64,000 bases of DNA from positions 6,516,338 through 6,580,337 of the forward strand of contig JAINUG010000014.1 of assembly GCA_029706075.1 (NCBI GenBank), given 5' to 3'. The position numbers and the translations under genes are program-made. Below the pieces are notes generated by a model. The model did no database searches. It was not told the DNA's origin and worked only from the letters and a program-made list of their open reading frames with translations. This DNA comes from Aldrovandia affinis (taxonomy: Eukaryota > Chordata > Actinopteri > Notacanthiformes > Halosauridae). Below are positions 34,601 through 43,699 of the stretch, piece after piece; position 1 is the first letter of the stretch, and the number at the start of each line of letters is the position of its first letter.

Positions 34601-36170
34601 CTATAAGCAAGGTGATTTTGGTGTAATTGCTATGAGTTCTGGGCTCATTGATCGCACATTGATCGTTTAGTTGACAAACGGGACCTGAAAATAACCCCCA
34701 AGATTAAGGGGAGGGAAGATCCTGCTATGTGCGTGCCCAGACCACCGCATCTGGGCCCATGGCATAGAGCTCGGTCATGCCATACCCACGCCCAGCTAAT
34801 TCTAAACGTCGCTAAGCTCAGGCTAGCTAAGTGGCATGCAATTACAAACGTCCCTGTGTTTAAAAAAAAATTGTCAATGTGCAGTATATCAGCAGGACAT
34901 CTAAATAATTTCAGCTGTAGTGCTGTGTCATTACCATCTATATAAGTTTGCAAATCCACCTCTCTGGAAAAGGGCTTGAATTGGGACATCTCTGATTCCT
35001 CAGCTCTATGACAACATTGAACTGAACCAGGAGGTTATAGCTTTTCACAGGCATGTAGTATTGCCTGGGAGGCAATAATATATCACAGAAGGCAGCTACC
35101 CTGGAGCGAGTCTGAATCCTTGTCCCTATGAGTCTGAGTCTCACCTTTCGGTTACTCTCACCTGTCTATTATTCTCACCTGTCTGTGCTCCTGGAGCTGG
35201 CTCTGAATCCAGCGCTCCCTCCTCCTCTGCTTCCTCCTCAGGACCTTCAGCCGATTCCTCTCCCTCTTACTCAGCCTGCGCTCCACCACAGGGGTCAGGG
35301 AGGCCGTGGCTGGGGGCATGGCTGGGGGAGGGCTGCCCTGCAGGCCTCCTCCCCACTGCTCCTCCTCTTCCTCCTCCTGCTCCTCCTCCTCCTCCTCCTC
35401 CTCCTCTTCTTCTCCCTGGTCCGTGCTGCTGTGGGACAGGACCCGCCTCCTCAGGACGGGGGCCGAGGTGAAGACTGGTTCCCCGGGCGATGCCCTGCGG
35501 GGGTGGGGCTCGCTGCGTGATGGCCTGCTTGTGGGGGGGTCAGTGGCGGAGTGGGACGGCGCAGGCAGGGCTGGCCCCAAGCCCCTCCGGAGGGTGAAAC
35601 CAGAGGCGGCCCTCTGGCAGTCGGCGCAAGGCCGAATTCCTGGAGTCGCCACCGGGGCAGGAGTTTGGGGGAGGTGGTCGGACAAGCTGCCGCTTGAGAA
35701 GCCCCGCTGTGTCCTGCTGCGAACGTCGTCCCCGTCTCCATCCCTGTAGTCCAGGCTGCGGGCCTTCCTGTGCGCTGCTCCCCCCGGAGGCCCGCGGGAC
35801 GCGGATAAACGCATTTCCTCGCTTGTCCCTTTTATGTCCGCGCGCTGATGGGCTCCCGCTTCCAAACAGAGAGCTTCGGTCATCCGTCTGAGTTCGTTGC
35901 CTGCGTCGGCGTGCGGACAGGCGTCTCTGGCGGCCATTCCGGCAACGCGATCGGGGATCTGGAAGCTCGCGGCTACACGACCCGCTCCCGGCTGCTGTCC
36001 GCTCAGTGCAGTGGGAGCGCTCGCGGCTCCATAGCTCGACACGGCTCTCGCTGAGGTGAACGGTCTCGTGCAGTCCGGTACATTTTTGCACTGCTGACCA
36101 AGTGAAAGTATAGGCCCCTTGCGCGAGCCCCACAATACTGGCAGCTCAGCTTCCCAATTGTCCAGCGGGC
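22457..36170 (-). CDS. rnf180: E3 ubiquitin-protein ligase RNF180 (rines), four exons seen, N-terminal exons not found
   Basis: RNF180 is a RING E3 ligase anchored by a C-terminal membrane helix to ER/nuclear-envelope membranes; in mouse it targets monoamine oxidase A. Minus-strand exons in order: 36170-35179, 25894-25663 (RING), 23298-23173 and 22659-22457 (membrane anchor, stop TGA at 22459-22457). Phases agree: 0 between the first two, then 1, then 1. Visible parts: a Cys motif [14 protein letters not shown], the conserved TEALCLE and HRKARSLD patches, a basic block [20 protein letters not shown], the C3HC4 RING, and [20 protein letters not shown] ending FFPSF. The large exon changes reading frame near 36080 and again near 36050 (see its entry). 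Exons for the human N-terminus (LRCWKCRKC and HVWHMN regions) were not found in 36.2-40 kb. It is divergent from htr1a, as in human. Confidence 0.92.
23106..23141. repeat. (CA)n microsatellite
   Basis: About ten CA units 30 bases from the rnf180 exon donor at 23172. Confidence 0.85.
23173..23298 (-). CDS. rnf180: rnf180 exon after the RING
   Basis: 126 bases between acceptor TTTCCAG and donor GTGTGT. It encodes [20 protein letters not shown] and [20 protein letters not shown] then G, conserved with mammals (KEYL...KWPLPSCRK). Confidence 0.95.
23719..24095 (+). repeat. tRNA-derived SINE, family B, copy 3
   Basis: Head GGCCTCGGATAGCGTAGCGG, body with CTCGGAGGAGGCCAG, tail AATAGAGGGTGAAATTGGAC then GAGAAAAGC. 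It closely parallels copy 2 at 4601. It lies in an rnf180 intron; target duplication is not clear. Confidence 0.8.
24960..25450 (-). mobile_element. Tc1-like transposase C-terminal relic
   Basis: The minus strand at 25441-25259 is open and encodes a transposase end: [20 protein letters not shown] then [17 protein letters not shown], the canonical D-x-N-P-I-E-H-L-W of Tc1 elements. The 5' half and inverted repeats are not evident. It lies in an rnf180 intron. Confidence 0.8.
25663..25894 (-). CDS. rnf180: rnf180 RING-finger exon
   Basis: 232 bases between acceptor GCGGCAG and donor GTGCGA. A complete C3HC4 RING begins at residue 24 of the exon: [20 protein letters not shown], then [11 protein letters not shown] and CPLCRTVI. 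All eight zinc ligands are present. It is preceded by an acidic stretch [12 protein letters not shown] and followed by FFQK plus one base. Confidence 0.97.
25930..26265 (-). repeat. tRNA-derived SINE, family B, copy 4 (diverged)
   Basis: On the minus strand it ends with GGGTATAATTGGATACCACA and TTGGGATAAAAACATGG, then A-rich sequence, and has GGAGGCGGTACAGCGCTCAC in the body. It abuts the acceptor side of the rnf180 RING exon, about 35 bases away. Confidence 0.65.
26395..26598 (+). repeat. LINE 3'-end fragment with (ATTGA)n tail
   Basis: CTTCCTGAGATTTCTTCCCA, GGGGAGTTTTTGCCTCACTT and CAAATAAAACATTGAATTGA are recurrent in 3' ends of fish non-LTR retrotransposons, ending in a short tandem tail. 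There is no coding part. Confidence 0.6.
26599..28539. other. rnf180 intron, unannotated
   Basis: 26880-27060 is CpG-rich with a TGACGTCA at 26913-26920. A 105-codon minus-strand frame at 27384-27067 matches nothing I know. 27600-28480 has scattered CpG-rich patches. No exon is supported. Confidence 0.4.
28540..28784. repeat. Degenerate CACA-rich minisatellite
   Basis: About 245 bases built from variants of CACCTAACCACTAACACACA and ATAACACACAATA. Copies are irregular (about 30-45 bases). Confidence 0.7.
28792..28936. mobile_element. hAT-type MITE, 145 bp, with 8-bp target duplication
   Basis: Terminal inverted repeats CAGTGGCGATTTTAG and AGTAAAATCGCCACTG are flanked by the exact 8-bp duplication TACACACC (28784-28791 and 28937-28944). 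It has no coding capacity. The ends match the family at 53379 and 56570. Confidence 0.9.
28965..29190 (+). repeat. Probable SINE-like repeat
   Basis: GCTGGGTGACTGTTACAGCA resembles a tRNA-like head, followed by a composition like the other SINEs. No second copy is clean enough to bound it. Confidence 0.35.
29440..29885 (+). mobile_element. Internally deleted Tc1-like element, 446 bp
   Basis: Ends CAGTACCAGTCAAAAGTTTG and CAAACTATTGACTGGTACTG are inverted repeats over about 29 bases with one mismatch, with TA at both flanks (29438-29439 and 29886-29887). The interior keeps a transposase word (CAGCAAGATAATGACCCGAA, i.e. QQDNDPKH) but no open frame. Confidence 0.88.
30107..30166. repeat. (GA)n-rich simple repeat
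   Basis: GAGAGA run with minor interruptions in an rnf180 intron. Confidence 0.85.
30790..30895 (+). repeat. LINE 3'-tail fragment ending (TTATC)n
   Basis: CCCCAATGGGGATAAATAAA then GTTGATCTTATCTTATCTTA is a common 3' end of fish non-LTR elements. Confidence 0.6.
31349..31392. promoter_or_regulatory. Pair of palindromic CRE/ATF motifs
   Basis: Two perfect TGACGTCA palindromes, 31349-31356 and 31385-31392, lie 36 bases apart beside a CpG-rich stretch (31395-31520) in the rnf180 intron. They could mark an enhancer or an internal promoter. There is no transcript evidence. Confidence 0.35.
31549..31583. repeat. Poly-C then (CA)n simple repeat
   Basis: A run of about 15 C followed by about 9 CA units. 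Confidence 0.85.
31600..34290. other. rnf180 intron, no feature recognised
   Basis: Mostly AT-rich sequence with no open frame over about 90 codons. I recognise no repeats or exons. Confidence 0.5.
34297..34449 (-). repeat. tRNA-derived SINE, family A, copy 4
   Basis: The minus strand runs from GTGGCTCAGTAGGTAGAGCA through GTGGGTTCGATTCCCATTGG to AAGTCGCTTTGGATAAAAGC and ATCTGCTAAATGGCATATC. Confidence 0.88.
35179..36170 (-). CDS. rnf180: rnf180 large exon with apparent frameshifts
   Basis: 992 bases from acceptor TTTCTATAG to donor GTGAGA. It opens [16 protein letters not shown], matching human QWTVGKLNCPFCGAR, and continues LVSSAK. The homology then jumps +1 at a run of five A (about 36085-36080) into [20 protein letters not shown] (human KCSCGQLAAVHLSKSR). 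A second +1 jump near 36050 enters the frame carrying [35 protein letters not shown] and the basic block to the donor. Without both shifts, each frame stops early or loses homology. One Cys of the expected C-S-C also seems lost. The exon has a poly-Glu tract encoded by (CTC)n at 35353-35415. Either this is assembly/sequencing error or the gene copy is decaying. Confidence 0.8.
35353..35415 (-). repeat. Trinucleotide repeat coding poly-Glu in rnf180
   Basis: (CCT)n on the plus strand gives an 11-Glu run, one Gln and 6 more Glu in rnf180. Human RNF180 has no comparable run as I remember it. Likely length-variable. Confidence 0.85.
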
Positions 36171-37590
36171 CTATAGAAACCAAAACCGACCACAATGCAC
36201 TCATTGTCGCAAAAAAGGAGGCGAAATGACCAGAGCAACTTTTTTTCCACAACTTACATGGTCAGCGCTTTCGCTTTTTATTCCAAAAGCAGGACGATCA
36301 TGAGAATGCAGACAAAGCAGAAATGCAAAACAATAAATACATTATACGAGTTTGTTAAACCCGTATATGATTAATGTGCTTTTTATAAAACTCATAAATT
36401 GATTTATTGCTTCATAGAATAAGTGAACCTCCCTTTGTTTTGTTTTTTGTTTAGCTTTTTTATTTAGATCAAGCATCTTTGAAATATTTTTGGAAAAACA
36501 GAGAAATTTGACAAAGATATATTCGTAGCCTATATTCGAAAGCCGAGATCATAATTGAGATGATTATTTCTGATGATTGTTATAAAAATGAAGCCAAACG
36601 CAATTCTGTTTTGAGAAGCCTAATTTATAATGGGGCACAAACTAACAACACAACAAAACATAGCTAATTAATCTATCTATTAATCTATCACATAAAGTTT
36701 ATTAGTCCACGTTGGAAGAACGAATTTCGCTGGACACCTTCAACATTGTACAACAGATTTAAAACCGCTGGATTTTGTGACGGTGCAACTGGGGCAAACC
36801 CACAGTGGTACTGTGTAGTGCAGTACTGTGTACTGTGAAGTACATAAACCCTCAAAATACAGATACCCAAATAAAATATCACTCCAGTGAAAGTAAAAAG
36901 TCCTATATTTAATCCCATTTGCCTTTGAAATGTATGGGAGTGAAAGTAAAAATGGAAATACTTAAGTAAGCACAGATCATTGAAAACGGGTACTTAATTA
37001 ATTAACTTAAGTAAAGTAAATGCAGTTCGTTACTGTCCGCCATTGATCACTCGGGATGCGAATACATGTAGAGAATCTATTAACTTTACCTTACTAATTA
37101 TCAGATTTCAGGAAATAAAGAGTGGTGTGCTCCTGTTGATGTTGAAACTTAAGACCACAAAGAAAATAAAAGGTACATGCTGAAATCAGAATAATATGAA
37201 ATACGTTATATTAAAATGATCCAATCGTCACACAAAACGCCAAGCGAATTGTATATGTATTGAAACGTTCCACAATCTTTCCATTATTGAAACATTCCAT
37301 ACATTCCCAAATCATAAAATGATAGCAGTAATGTTGAGGGATGGTGAACTCTCGATATATTTTGCTTCTCGTACCCAGTTTTTCTTTCTTGTTTTTTTGT
37401 TTAAACTAAAGTTGAGCTATCATCATACCCAACCCCCATTTGAAATGCAATCACTGTATGATTTGTCGACGAGGGGACGGAGAGTGATCGTGTTTTATTT
37501 AATATTTAGCACAATTCTGTAATTTAATATGTTCACGCATTAGCTTAAGTATAGATCCGCGTCCGAAGCAGTTTTGCACTATTCGGGTAG
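36171..37590. other. Upstream of the rnf180 large exon
   Basis: AT-rich, with no exon found for the rnf180 N-terminus and no recognised repeat. Confidence 0.45.
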
Positions 37591-37599
37591 ATGAGGTTG

Positions 37600-37890
37600 A
37601 TAGGGGAGTTTGCATGTTCTCCCCGTGTCTGCGTTGGTTTCCTCCGGGTACTCCGGTTTCCTCCCACAGTCCAAAGACATGCACGTTAGGCTAATTGGAG
37701 AGTCTAAATTGCCCGTAGGTATGAGTGTGTGAGTGAATGGTGTGTGTGCCCTGCGATGGATTGGCGACCTGTCCAGGGTGTATTCCTGCCTCTCGCCCGG
37801 AACGCATGCTGGGATAGCTCCAGCCCCCCGCGACCCTGACCAGGAATAAGCGGCTTAGATAATGATGGATGGATGGATGGATGGATGGAG
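37600..37890 (-). repeat. Common fish interspersed repeat ending in (ATGG)n
   Basis: Contains TTTCCTCCGGGTACTCCGGT, CACAGTCCAAAGACATGCAC, GATGGATTGGCGACCTGTCC and a terminal ATGG tandem run (37863-37889). This text recurs in many fish genomes. It resembles a non-LTR 3' end, but I cannot assign the clade. Confidence 0.7.
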
Positions 37891-38344
37891 GTTGATAGGC
37901 TCGTGGATGTTTCGTATCTGTCAGGGTAGGTGGGAGTCCGTGGCTTTGTTTTTTCCACCCCGATCCCCGTAGAGGTTGCTGAAATGCCCGGATACCTTTG
38001 CGCCTGGATGATCGCTGGTTACGTGGTTTTCTGTCACTTAGGAGTCCGAGGGACTGTTTTGCACCCGTTAAAGGTCGTTTCTGAGCAATCCCCACAGTCA
38101 GACAGAGTCTACAGAGGAGATAGATGGGGAGGCGATTTGGCGAAACAGCTGGCACGTCGGCGCGAGACGTGCTTTCGTTTTTAGCACGACCTGGAGAAAC
38201 TGCTGACAGGTTTATAGCAATTGTTTGTGGGACAGTTTGAACATCAACACGCCGCCCTCCCACAACCACCACCAATAAAACAGTGCGGAATGGATTAAGC
38301 ATTTCTTCAAAACCCAATAAATTGTCCGTTGTGGGGGAAGGTGG

Positions 38345-38725
38345 GGAGATTTGATTGAGGCGTTTAAATGTATTAAAGGAATTAACAAAGTGAATTTCAG
38401 GAAATTATTCAAGTTGAGTTCGGTTAGCAGAACGAGGGGGCATAAATGGAAACTGACAAAGGGTACATTTCACACGGACACTAGGAAATATTTGTTCACA
38501 CAGAAAGTGATCAATGCGTGGAATAGCTTGCCTGGACATGTAGTGGAGGCTGAGACACTAGGGGTATTCAAGGCCAGGCTCGATCCAGTGTTAGACACTC
38601 TAGCCTTTGGGTAAACTAAGCATTGTGAGCAGATTAGTGGTAGGAATGGACGAGCAGTGTTGGGCTGAATGGCCTGTTCTCGTCTTCTCCTTGCGTTATG
38701 TTATGTTATGTTATGTTATGTTAAT
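38345..38725 (+). mobile_element. CR1-like LINE 3' fragment with (TTATG)n tail
   Basis: The open frame to 38614 encodes a reverse-transcriptase C-terminus: IEAFKCIKGINKVNFRKLF, SRTRGHKWKLTKGTFHTDTR and FTQKVINAWNSLPGHVVEAE. It ends with ATGGCCTGTTCTCGTC and GTTATGTTATGTTATG (38694-38722). 5'-truncated, typical of LINE insertion. Confidence 0.8.
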
Positions 38726-39689
38726 TCTATCCGCTCGGGAGCTGAAAGGGAGGCTCTGTGTGGCCACGCGAGTGCATTTCATCGTGTCTGAAAGAGCTTG
38801 GCGCGCTGATATTTGCCGGGTTTAGCTTGCCCTTGGCTGTCACTGGATGACATACAAAGTTGACGCGTTTTTCATCTTTGATGTGCTTGTTGTTTGCTGA
38901 CCCTGCAGCTATTCGTTTCCTCTGTAGTTTTAATCGATTCGGTGTTGCCCTTTATCCCGACAACAAAAGCAATCACGATCTAGTCATTAATATGTATATT
39001 ATGTTACAAGTGTGTTTACTGGAACTTTTAATCAACGCCATCCAATTAATGTTGGGGGAAAAAAGATGTGCAGATGTCCATTTTACGAATGCTCCCGTTT
39101 AAATAAGGGTCTGCCGCTGATACTCAAAGACAGGATTAATGAGTTGCACGGGAACATGCTTCTTCTGCTTCGAATTTGATCTCATCCTCGTGCCACGGGT
39201 TGCTGTAGTTACACAAGTGGTGAGGGAGCCTCGAGCCCGCACTCGCACACCAGATGGCAGCAGACTTCCTTGGAGCGCGTGGAGCTGTCCGTGGTGCTGA
39301 AGCGCTACAGACGCGCGGGGAAAGCTGGCAGCTCACGTGATGTGGAAACCAAATATCATTCTACAGCCACAATAATCAAAATTATAATCATGAAACCAAT
39401 AAGAATTATACTTCTACCCGTGTCGTGCAATAACTTGTATCGGCATTTACTACTCTCGTAAAGTGCATTGAAGTGTAGATGTCGTTTTTTAGAAAATATA
39501 ATTAAAATGCAAAGTTGTTGTTTTTCTGAGCTAGATTTAGCATCGGCTTCTCATAATGAAAACCCGAATTCAATAAAGGATGGACTAAACCCAATCCTTT
39601 AACATGTTTGTTTTGTTTAGAAAGGCGAAATTCTTAACTTCCTAAACTCAGCTAAACAGATGATTTTACAAAAAGTCAAATGCGCACAG

Positions 39690-39696
39690 TATAAAA
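39690..39696 (+). promoter_or_regulatory. htr1a: Possible TATA box of htr1a
   Basis: TATAAAA lies 313 bases before the htr1a ATG; a second candidate, TATAAAT, lies at about 39827. Mammalian HTR1A promoters are largely TATA-less, so this is only a candidate. Confidence 0.25.
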
Positions 39697-40008
39697 CACG
39701 GAGAAAAATCTCTCCGACGCTCATTTCTGCCTCGTAAGTTCTCAGTGAATGAAAGGCAGATTTAGTAAAGAACGGTAAAAATCCCGTTTCGACCTCTAAG
39801 CCATCTGACGTACCTTCCACTGCTGGTATAAATTAATTCGCTTCGTCACCAGACGTCAATGTTTCGCAGGACTTGTACACTGGAGCGCCGTGTTGCCTAG
39901 ACTTCAGACCGCCATGGGTCCTCAGCGTGATGGAGTAGTGCCGAACACTGATCTCGGCGTGAGGGACTGAGTTTCCCTTACATGTGTGTGTTTCCCCCCC
40001 CCCTCGAA

Positions 40009-41232
40009 ATGGAAAATACAAATAACACTACGGATTCGGTCGGGTCCGGCAGGAACGAAAACGTGACGGCGTTAGCCGAAGTGGCGCTGAGTTACCAGGT
40101 TGTCACCTCCTTGTTCCTCGCGGCGCTCATTCTCTGTGCCATATTTGGGAATGCGTGTGTGGTCGGGGCCATCGCGCTCGAGAGGTCGCTCCAGAACGTG
40201 GCGAACTATCTGATCGGCTCGCTGGCCGTCACGGACCTGATGGTGTCGGTGCTGGTGTTGCCCATGGCGGCTCTTTACCAAGTCTTGAACAAGTGGACCC
40301 TTGGACAGGTAACTTGTGACATTTTCATCTCTTTGGACGTGTTGTGCTGCACGTCGTCCATACTGCACTTGTGCGCAATAGCTTTGGACAGATACTGGGC
40401 GATAACCGACCCCATTGACTACGTGAACAAAAGGACTCCCAGACGAGCCGCTATCTTAATTAGCCTCACCTGGCTAGTGGGGTTCTCCATATCCATCCCG
40501 CCGATGTTAGGGTGGAGAAAAGCCGAGGACAGGGCTAACCCGGACGCCTGCACCATCAGCCAGGATCCAGGCTACACCATCTACTCGACTTTCGGCGCGT
40601 TTTACATCCCGCTTATTCTCATGCTGGTCCTTTACGGGAGAATATTCAAAGCCGCACGGTTTCGAATTCGAAAGACGGTCCGGAAAACGGAGAGGAAGAA
40701 AGTGTCGGACAAATGCCTGACGGTGTCCCCGGCTTTCTTTCACAAGAAGACCAACGGGGAAACCGGCAAAAACTGGAAGCGGAGCGTGGAGCCCAAGCCG
40801 AGCTCGTGCGTAAACGGCGCGGTGAAGCACGGGGAAGAAGGCGAGTCGCTGGAGATCATCGAAGTTCACAGCAACTCCAGGAGTCACCTTGCCCTGCCGA
40901 ACACTCCGCAGTCAGCTCCGTGTTTCGAAAACAGGAACGAAAGGAACACGGAGGCCAAGAGGAAAATGGCCCTGGCACGGGAGCGCAAGACGGTAAAAAC
41001 GCTTGGAATAATCATGGGAACTTTTATTCTGTGTTGGCTGCCGTTCTTTATCGTGGCTCTGGTTTTGCCGTTCTGTGGCGAGAGCTGCTACATGCCGGAG
41101 TCTCTCGGGGCCGTGATAAACTGGCTCGGTTACTCGAACTCTCTCTTGAACCCAATAATATACGCTTACTTCAACAAAGATTTCCAAAGCGCTTTCAAGA
41201 AGATAGTCAAATGCAAGTTCTACAGACCATAA
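40009..41232 (+). CDS. htr1a: 5-hydroxytryptamine (serotonin) receptor 1A, complete, single exon
   Basis: Gi/o-coupled serotonin receptor of the plasma membrane, 407 residues (human 422), intronless as in all vertebrates. Start ATG 40009 gives [10 protein letters not shown]; an upstream in-frame ATG (39982) adds nine unlike residues and is rejected. Seven membrane helices are visible. Key residues: N-glycosylation sites near N5, N6 and N18; GN at 47-48 in TM1; the amine-binding Asp110 in FISLDVLCC; Cys103 and Cys181 for the disulfide; DRYW at 127-130; TM5 STFGAFYIP; a long third loop (about 213-325) with basic [16 protein letters not shown] at 342-347; NPIIYAY at 381-387; and a C-terminal Cys402 (KCKFYRP) as lipidation candidate. 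It is divergent from rnf180, matching human 5q12.3. Teleosts often have two copies (htr1aa/htr1ab); which one this is cannot be told here. No frame breaks. Confidence 0.98.
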   Translation: MENTNNTTDSVGSGRNENVTALAEVALSYQVVTSLFLAALILCAIFGNACVVGAIALERSLQNVANYLIGSLAVTDLMVSVLVLPMAALYQVLNKWTLGQVTCDIFISLDVLCCTSSILHLCAIALDRYWAITDPIDYVNKRTPRRAAILISLTWLVGFSISIPPMLGWRKAEDRANPDACTISQDPGYTIYSTFGAFYIPLILMLVLYGRIFKAARFRIRKTVRKTERKKVSDKCLTVSPAFFHKKTNGETGKNWKRSVEPKPSSCVNGAVKHGEEGESLEIIEVHSNSRSHLALPNTPQSAPCFENRNERNTEAKRKMALARERKTVKTLGIIMGTFILCWLPFFIVALVLPFCGESCYMPESLGAVINWLGYSNSLLNPIIYAYFNKDFQSAFKKIVKCKFYRP

Positions 41233-41467
41233 ACGGCGGGACATCCTGTTTATATTCGAGTGGTAAAGCTGATGAACTCGGACCATATGACTGTAGCTAT
41301 GGGTTTTTTGTCGTTCACGGAATGCTAAAAAGTAATGAAAGGGTCTTCTCTTTGAGTGGCGTAAACCAATTTGAGACTCCAAGTTTATTCAAGGTCTATC
41401 AACGTGCTTGACTAATTCAGCACATATTAAAAAAAACTTTAAAAAACTACATAGAAAACAACCCCAT

Positions 41468-41502
41468 ATATCGTGTTGGATTTCAGGAATCCAACACGAT
41501 AT
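41468..41502. other. Perfect 15-bp hairpin 236 bases after the htr1a stop
   Basis: Arms ATATCGTGTTGGATT and AATCCAACACGATAT are exact complements around the 5-base loop TCAGG. It lies where the htr1a 3' UTR would be. It could be an RNA stem, a small palindromic insertion or chance. It has no U-run and is not a bacterial terminator. Confidence 0.85.
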
Positions 41503-41941
41503 TCAAATCAAATCAATTTACAGTTGATTTAAGACATGGGGACGTGCAGTACGCTGGTTTTGTGTATTTCGTGTTACACATCTGCAACGCATCGTTGTAT
41601 TTCCACGTAACATATACCATTACCGTCAGCGTGATAATTTCCAACATTGTAATCATTTGATTGGGATTGGAGGGTTTTCCATACATGACCATAACTGACA
41701 TTATATCTGCTTCGCAGCACTGAAATAATAAACCACCTAATGACTGAAATCGATCTGTGTGCAGTCCAGTTTTTACAAATTGCGACACCCGAGTGCTTTT
41801 ATTTCTTGGACGAACGCTGAAATCGAGTTGGACCATGTTTGCCTGTTTCAGAATAGAGTTCGAGATCGTTCAGATAGAATGGGCTTAATTACATTTTAGA
41901 TTTTTTAAATGTCCTCAGTCAAATGGTTTTACCAATACATA

Positions 41942-41947
41942 AATAAA
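41942..41947 (+). terminator. htr1a: Candidate polyadenylation signal for htr1a
   Basis: AATAAA 710 bases after the stop codon, in an AT-rich tract. It is one of the first canonical signals on this strand after the gene. Use is unproven. Confidence 0.3.
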
Positions 41948-42431
41948 AATGTGATTTCTTGGTTAGTGAAACACATTAACTCAGTTTTCAAATTCAAGTT
42001 TAAAGTTGCTTCTTTAAGGTGTCTTATATAAGTCCTTTGTGGACATAAAAACGATCAGAACAGATGTTATGAGTTCGATATTTTCAAAACTATCAACTAG
42101 AGCTAGAGAAAAGATAAAAACTGGTAGAACTGGGAGAAATATTTCATTTTTTCAGGATAATTTGAAACTGCCTATATTTCACAGAGAGAAGATCTAAAGA
42201 GGTCGTCACATATCTATTTAAGATTGTACCTTGTATTTCCCTTTAACAATGAATTTTGATCAAAGTAGGCCTATCATACTTATTTATCAGTTTTCGGTCT
42301 CCGTTTCAATTGAATTACAAAAGAGCGATATTGTAGCACATAGTTTATATTTTTAATCTTGCCTGCACAATTTGGCCGGTAACCCAGAAAGGAAGATACC
42401 GGTAGTTCTCTTTGTGCACACCCTCGTGAAG

Positions 42432-42541
42432 TTTTTACCTTGTGGGTTCGATTCCCACTGGGACCACATGTACTGAAAAATGTATGCATTCACTGTAAGT
42501 TGCTTTGGATAAAAGCGTCTGTTAAATGGCATATATATAAG
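42432..42541 (+). repeat. tRNA-derived SINE, family A, copy 5 (5'-truncated)
   Basis: It starts at the B box (CTTGTGGGTTCGATTCCCAC) and keeps TAAGTTGCTTTGGATAAAAG and CGTCTGTTAAATGGCATATA. The A-box half is missing. Confidence 0.85.
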
Positions 42542-43243
42542 GTAAAGAGGTGTTGGGTAAATGTTCCGTTTTTACTTTGGCCTGCCTTAAAAGCTCTAAC
42601 TTTTTATACAAGTAATTTATGTACGTATATTAATCTCGAATGCTATGACGGGGTTTTTCCTTCTCATGGGTTTCAGAGAGCCCTCGTGGAGTTGTGGGCC
42701 ACGTAAGCAACACGCAGATACATTTGACTGACAGAAGTTATTATCTCAACGATAGTGACCCTGCTGGTATTTTCTGGAACCGCTTTCCTGGAAGGCATTC
42801 TTTAGTAGTGGAATTAGGGCCGCTGTAGGTTGATTGGCACCAGTCATATTCTCCTCAGTAGTTGAACACTTGGGCGTATCCTTTCAACTGTTGGTAGATT
42901 TTTTGGGGGGGTAGTTTTTCTTATGCGATAACCTTACACATTAAGTCATTTAAGTCAGATTAAGAAGTAAAAACGAACTCATCTGTTTAATATAATAAAA
43001 AGAACCGAATTAAAAGTAAAATAGTTAAAACGATCTGATTTGACGTGTTAGAACATAAAGTAATGCCGCTTAATTAGGTTGATATAGCAGATTTAGGAGA
43101 GTTATAGTTGTAAAAGTATGCAGTAGTTGTAAGCGCTCTGTCTCTCTTGTTTAGAGGCCTCTAAAGCTCCTCAGTCTCGCTGGGTGCGAGTGGAAACAGG
43201 GTGCGGCACACATACGTACACAAACATGTGCCTGCACATACAC

Positions 43244-43562
43244 CAGTGCTCTCAAACTCAGTGCCACGGAGGGCCATGTGTATGCTGGTTTTTACTGCAG
43301 CCTCCGCTTTTGATTAGATAATTAGTTCCATTATTTGCTAAATTATCATGTTGGCTTGCACATAATGTATATAAAGTGAAATTAAATATTTTTGTCATCT
43401 AAATAATAATTGTTGAGTATATTCTGTGCTTTAACTTCAAGAATGCACAGAGGTGCATGCATATGGCTAAATGAGTAGTTGAGCCAAGTAAGGCAGCAGT
43501 AATTGGTTGGAATGAAAACCTGCATACACACGGCCCTTGCAGCACTGAGTTTGAGACCGCTG
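43244..43562. mobile_element. hAT-type MITE, 319 bp, with 8-bp target duplication
   Basis: Inverted ends CAGTGCTCTCAAACTCAGTG and CACTGAGTTTGAGACCGCTG are flanked by exact ACATACAC (43236-43243 and 43563-43570). The sub-terminal inverted similarity extends about 45 bases. AT-rich core without coding capacity. Confidence 0.92.
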
Positions 43563-43609
43563 ACATACACACAAGTGCACACGTGCGAGCGCGCACACAC
43601 GCATGCATA

Positions 43610-43672
43610 GCCTACTCACGCGCGGGCGCGCGCACACACACACATACATACATACATGCATACTCACGCACA
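43610..43672. repeat. (CG/CA)n alternating purine-pyrimidine run
   Basis: CGCGCGGGCGCGCGCACACA with further CACA and TACA units, a potential Z-DNA-forming stretch. Confidence 0.75.
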
Positions 43673-43699
43673 CGCACCCTGAGGGCTGTATAGACTATA

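Noticed and set aside
37691..38317. 208-codon minus-strand frame
   Set aside because: Runs through an interspersed repeat and an (ATGG)n tail; no homology and non-ATG start.
39136..39336. Possible rnf180 N-terminal exon near htr1a
   Set aside because: All three minus-strand frames were compared with the human N-terminus and none showed the Cys-rich pattern.
39982..40008. Upstream in-frame ATG for htr1a adding nine residues
   Set aside because: MCVFPPPLE is unlike any receptor N-terminus I know, while MENTNNTT with N-glycosylation sites fits the family; the upstream part overlaps a poly-C run.
40713..41411. 232-codon plus-strand frame inside htr1a in another frame
   Set aside because: Overlaps the intact receptor; no homology or start context.
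41468..41502. Rho-independent terminator
   Set aside because: Host is eukaryotic and there is no T-run after the stem.
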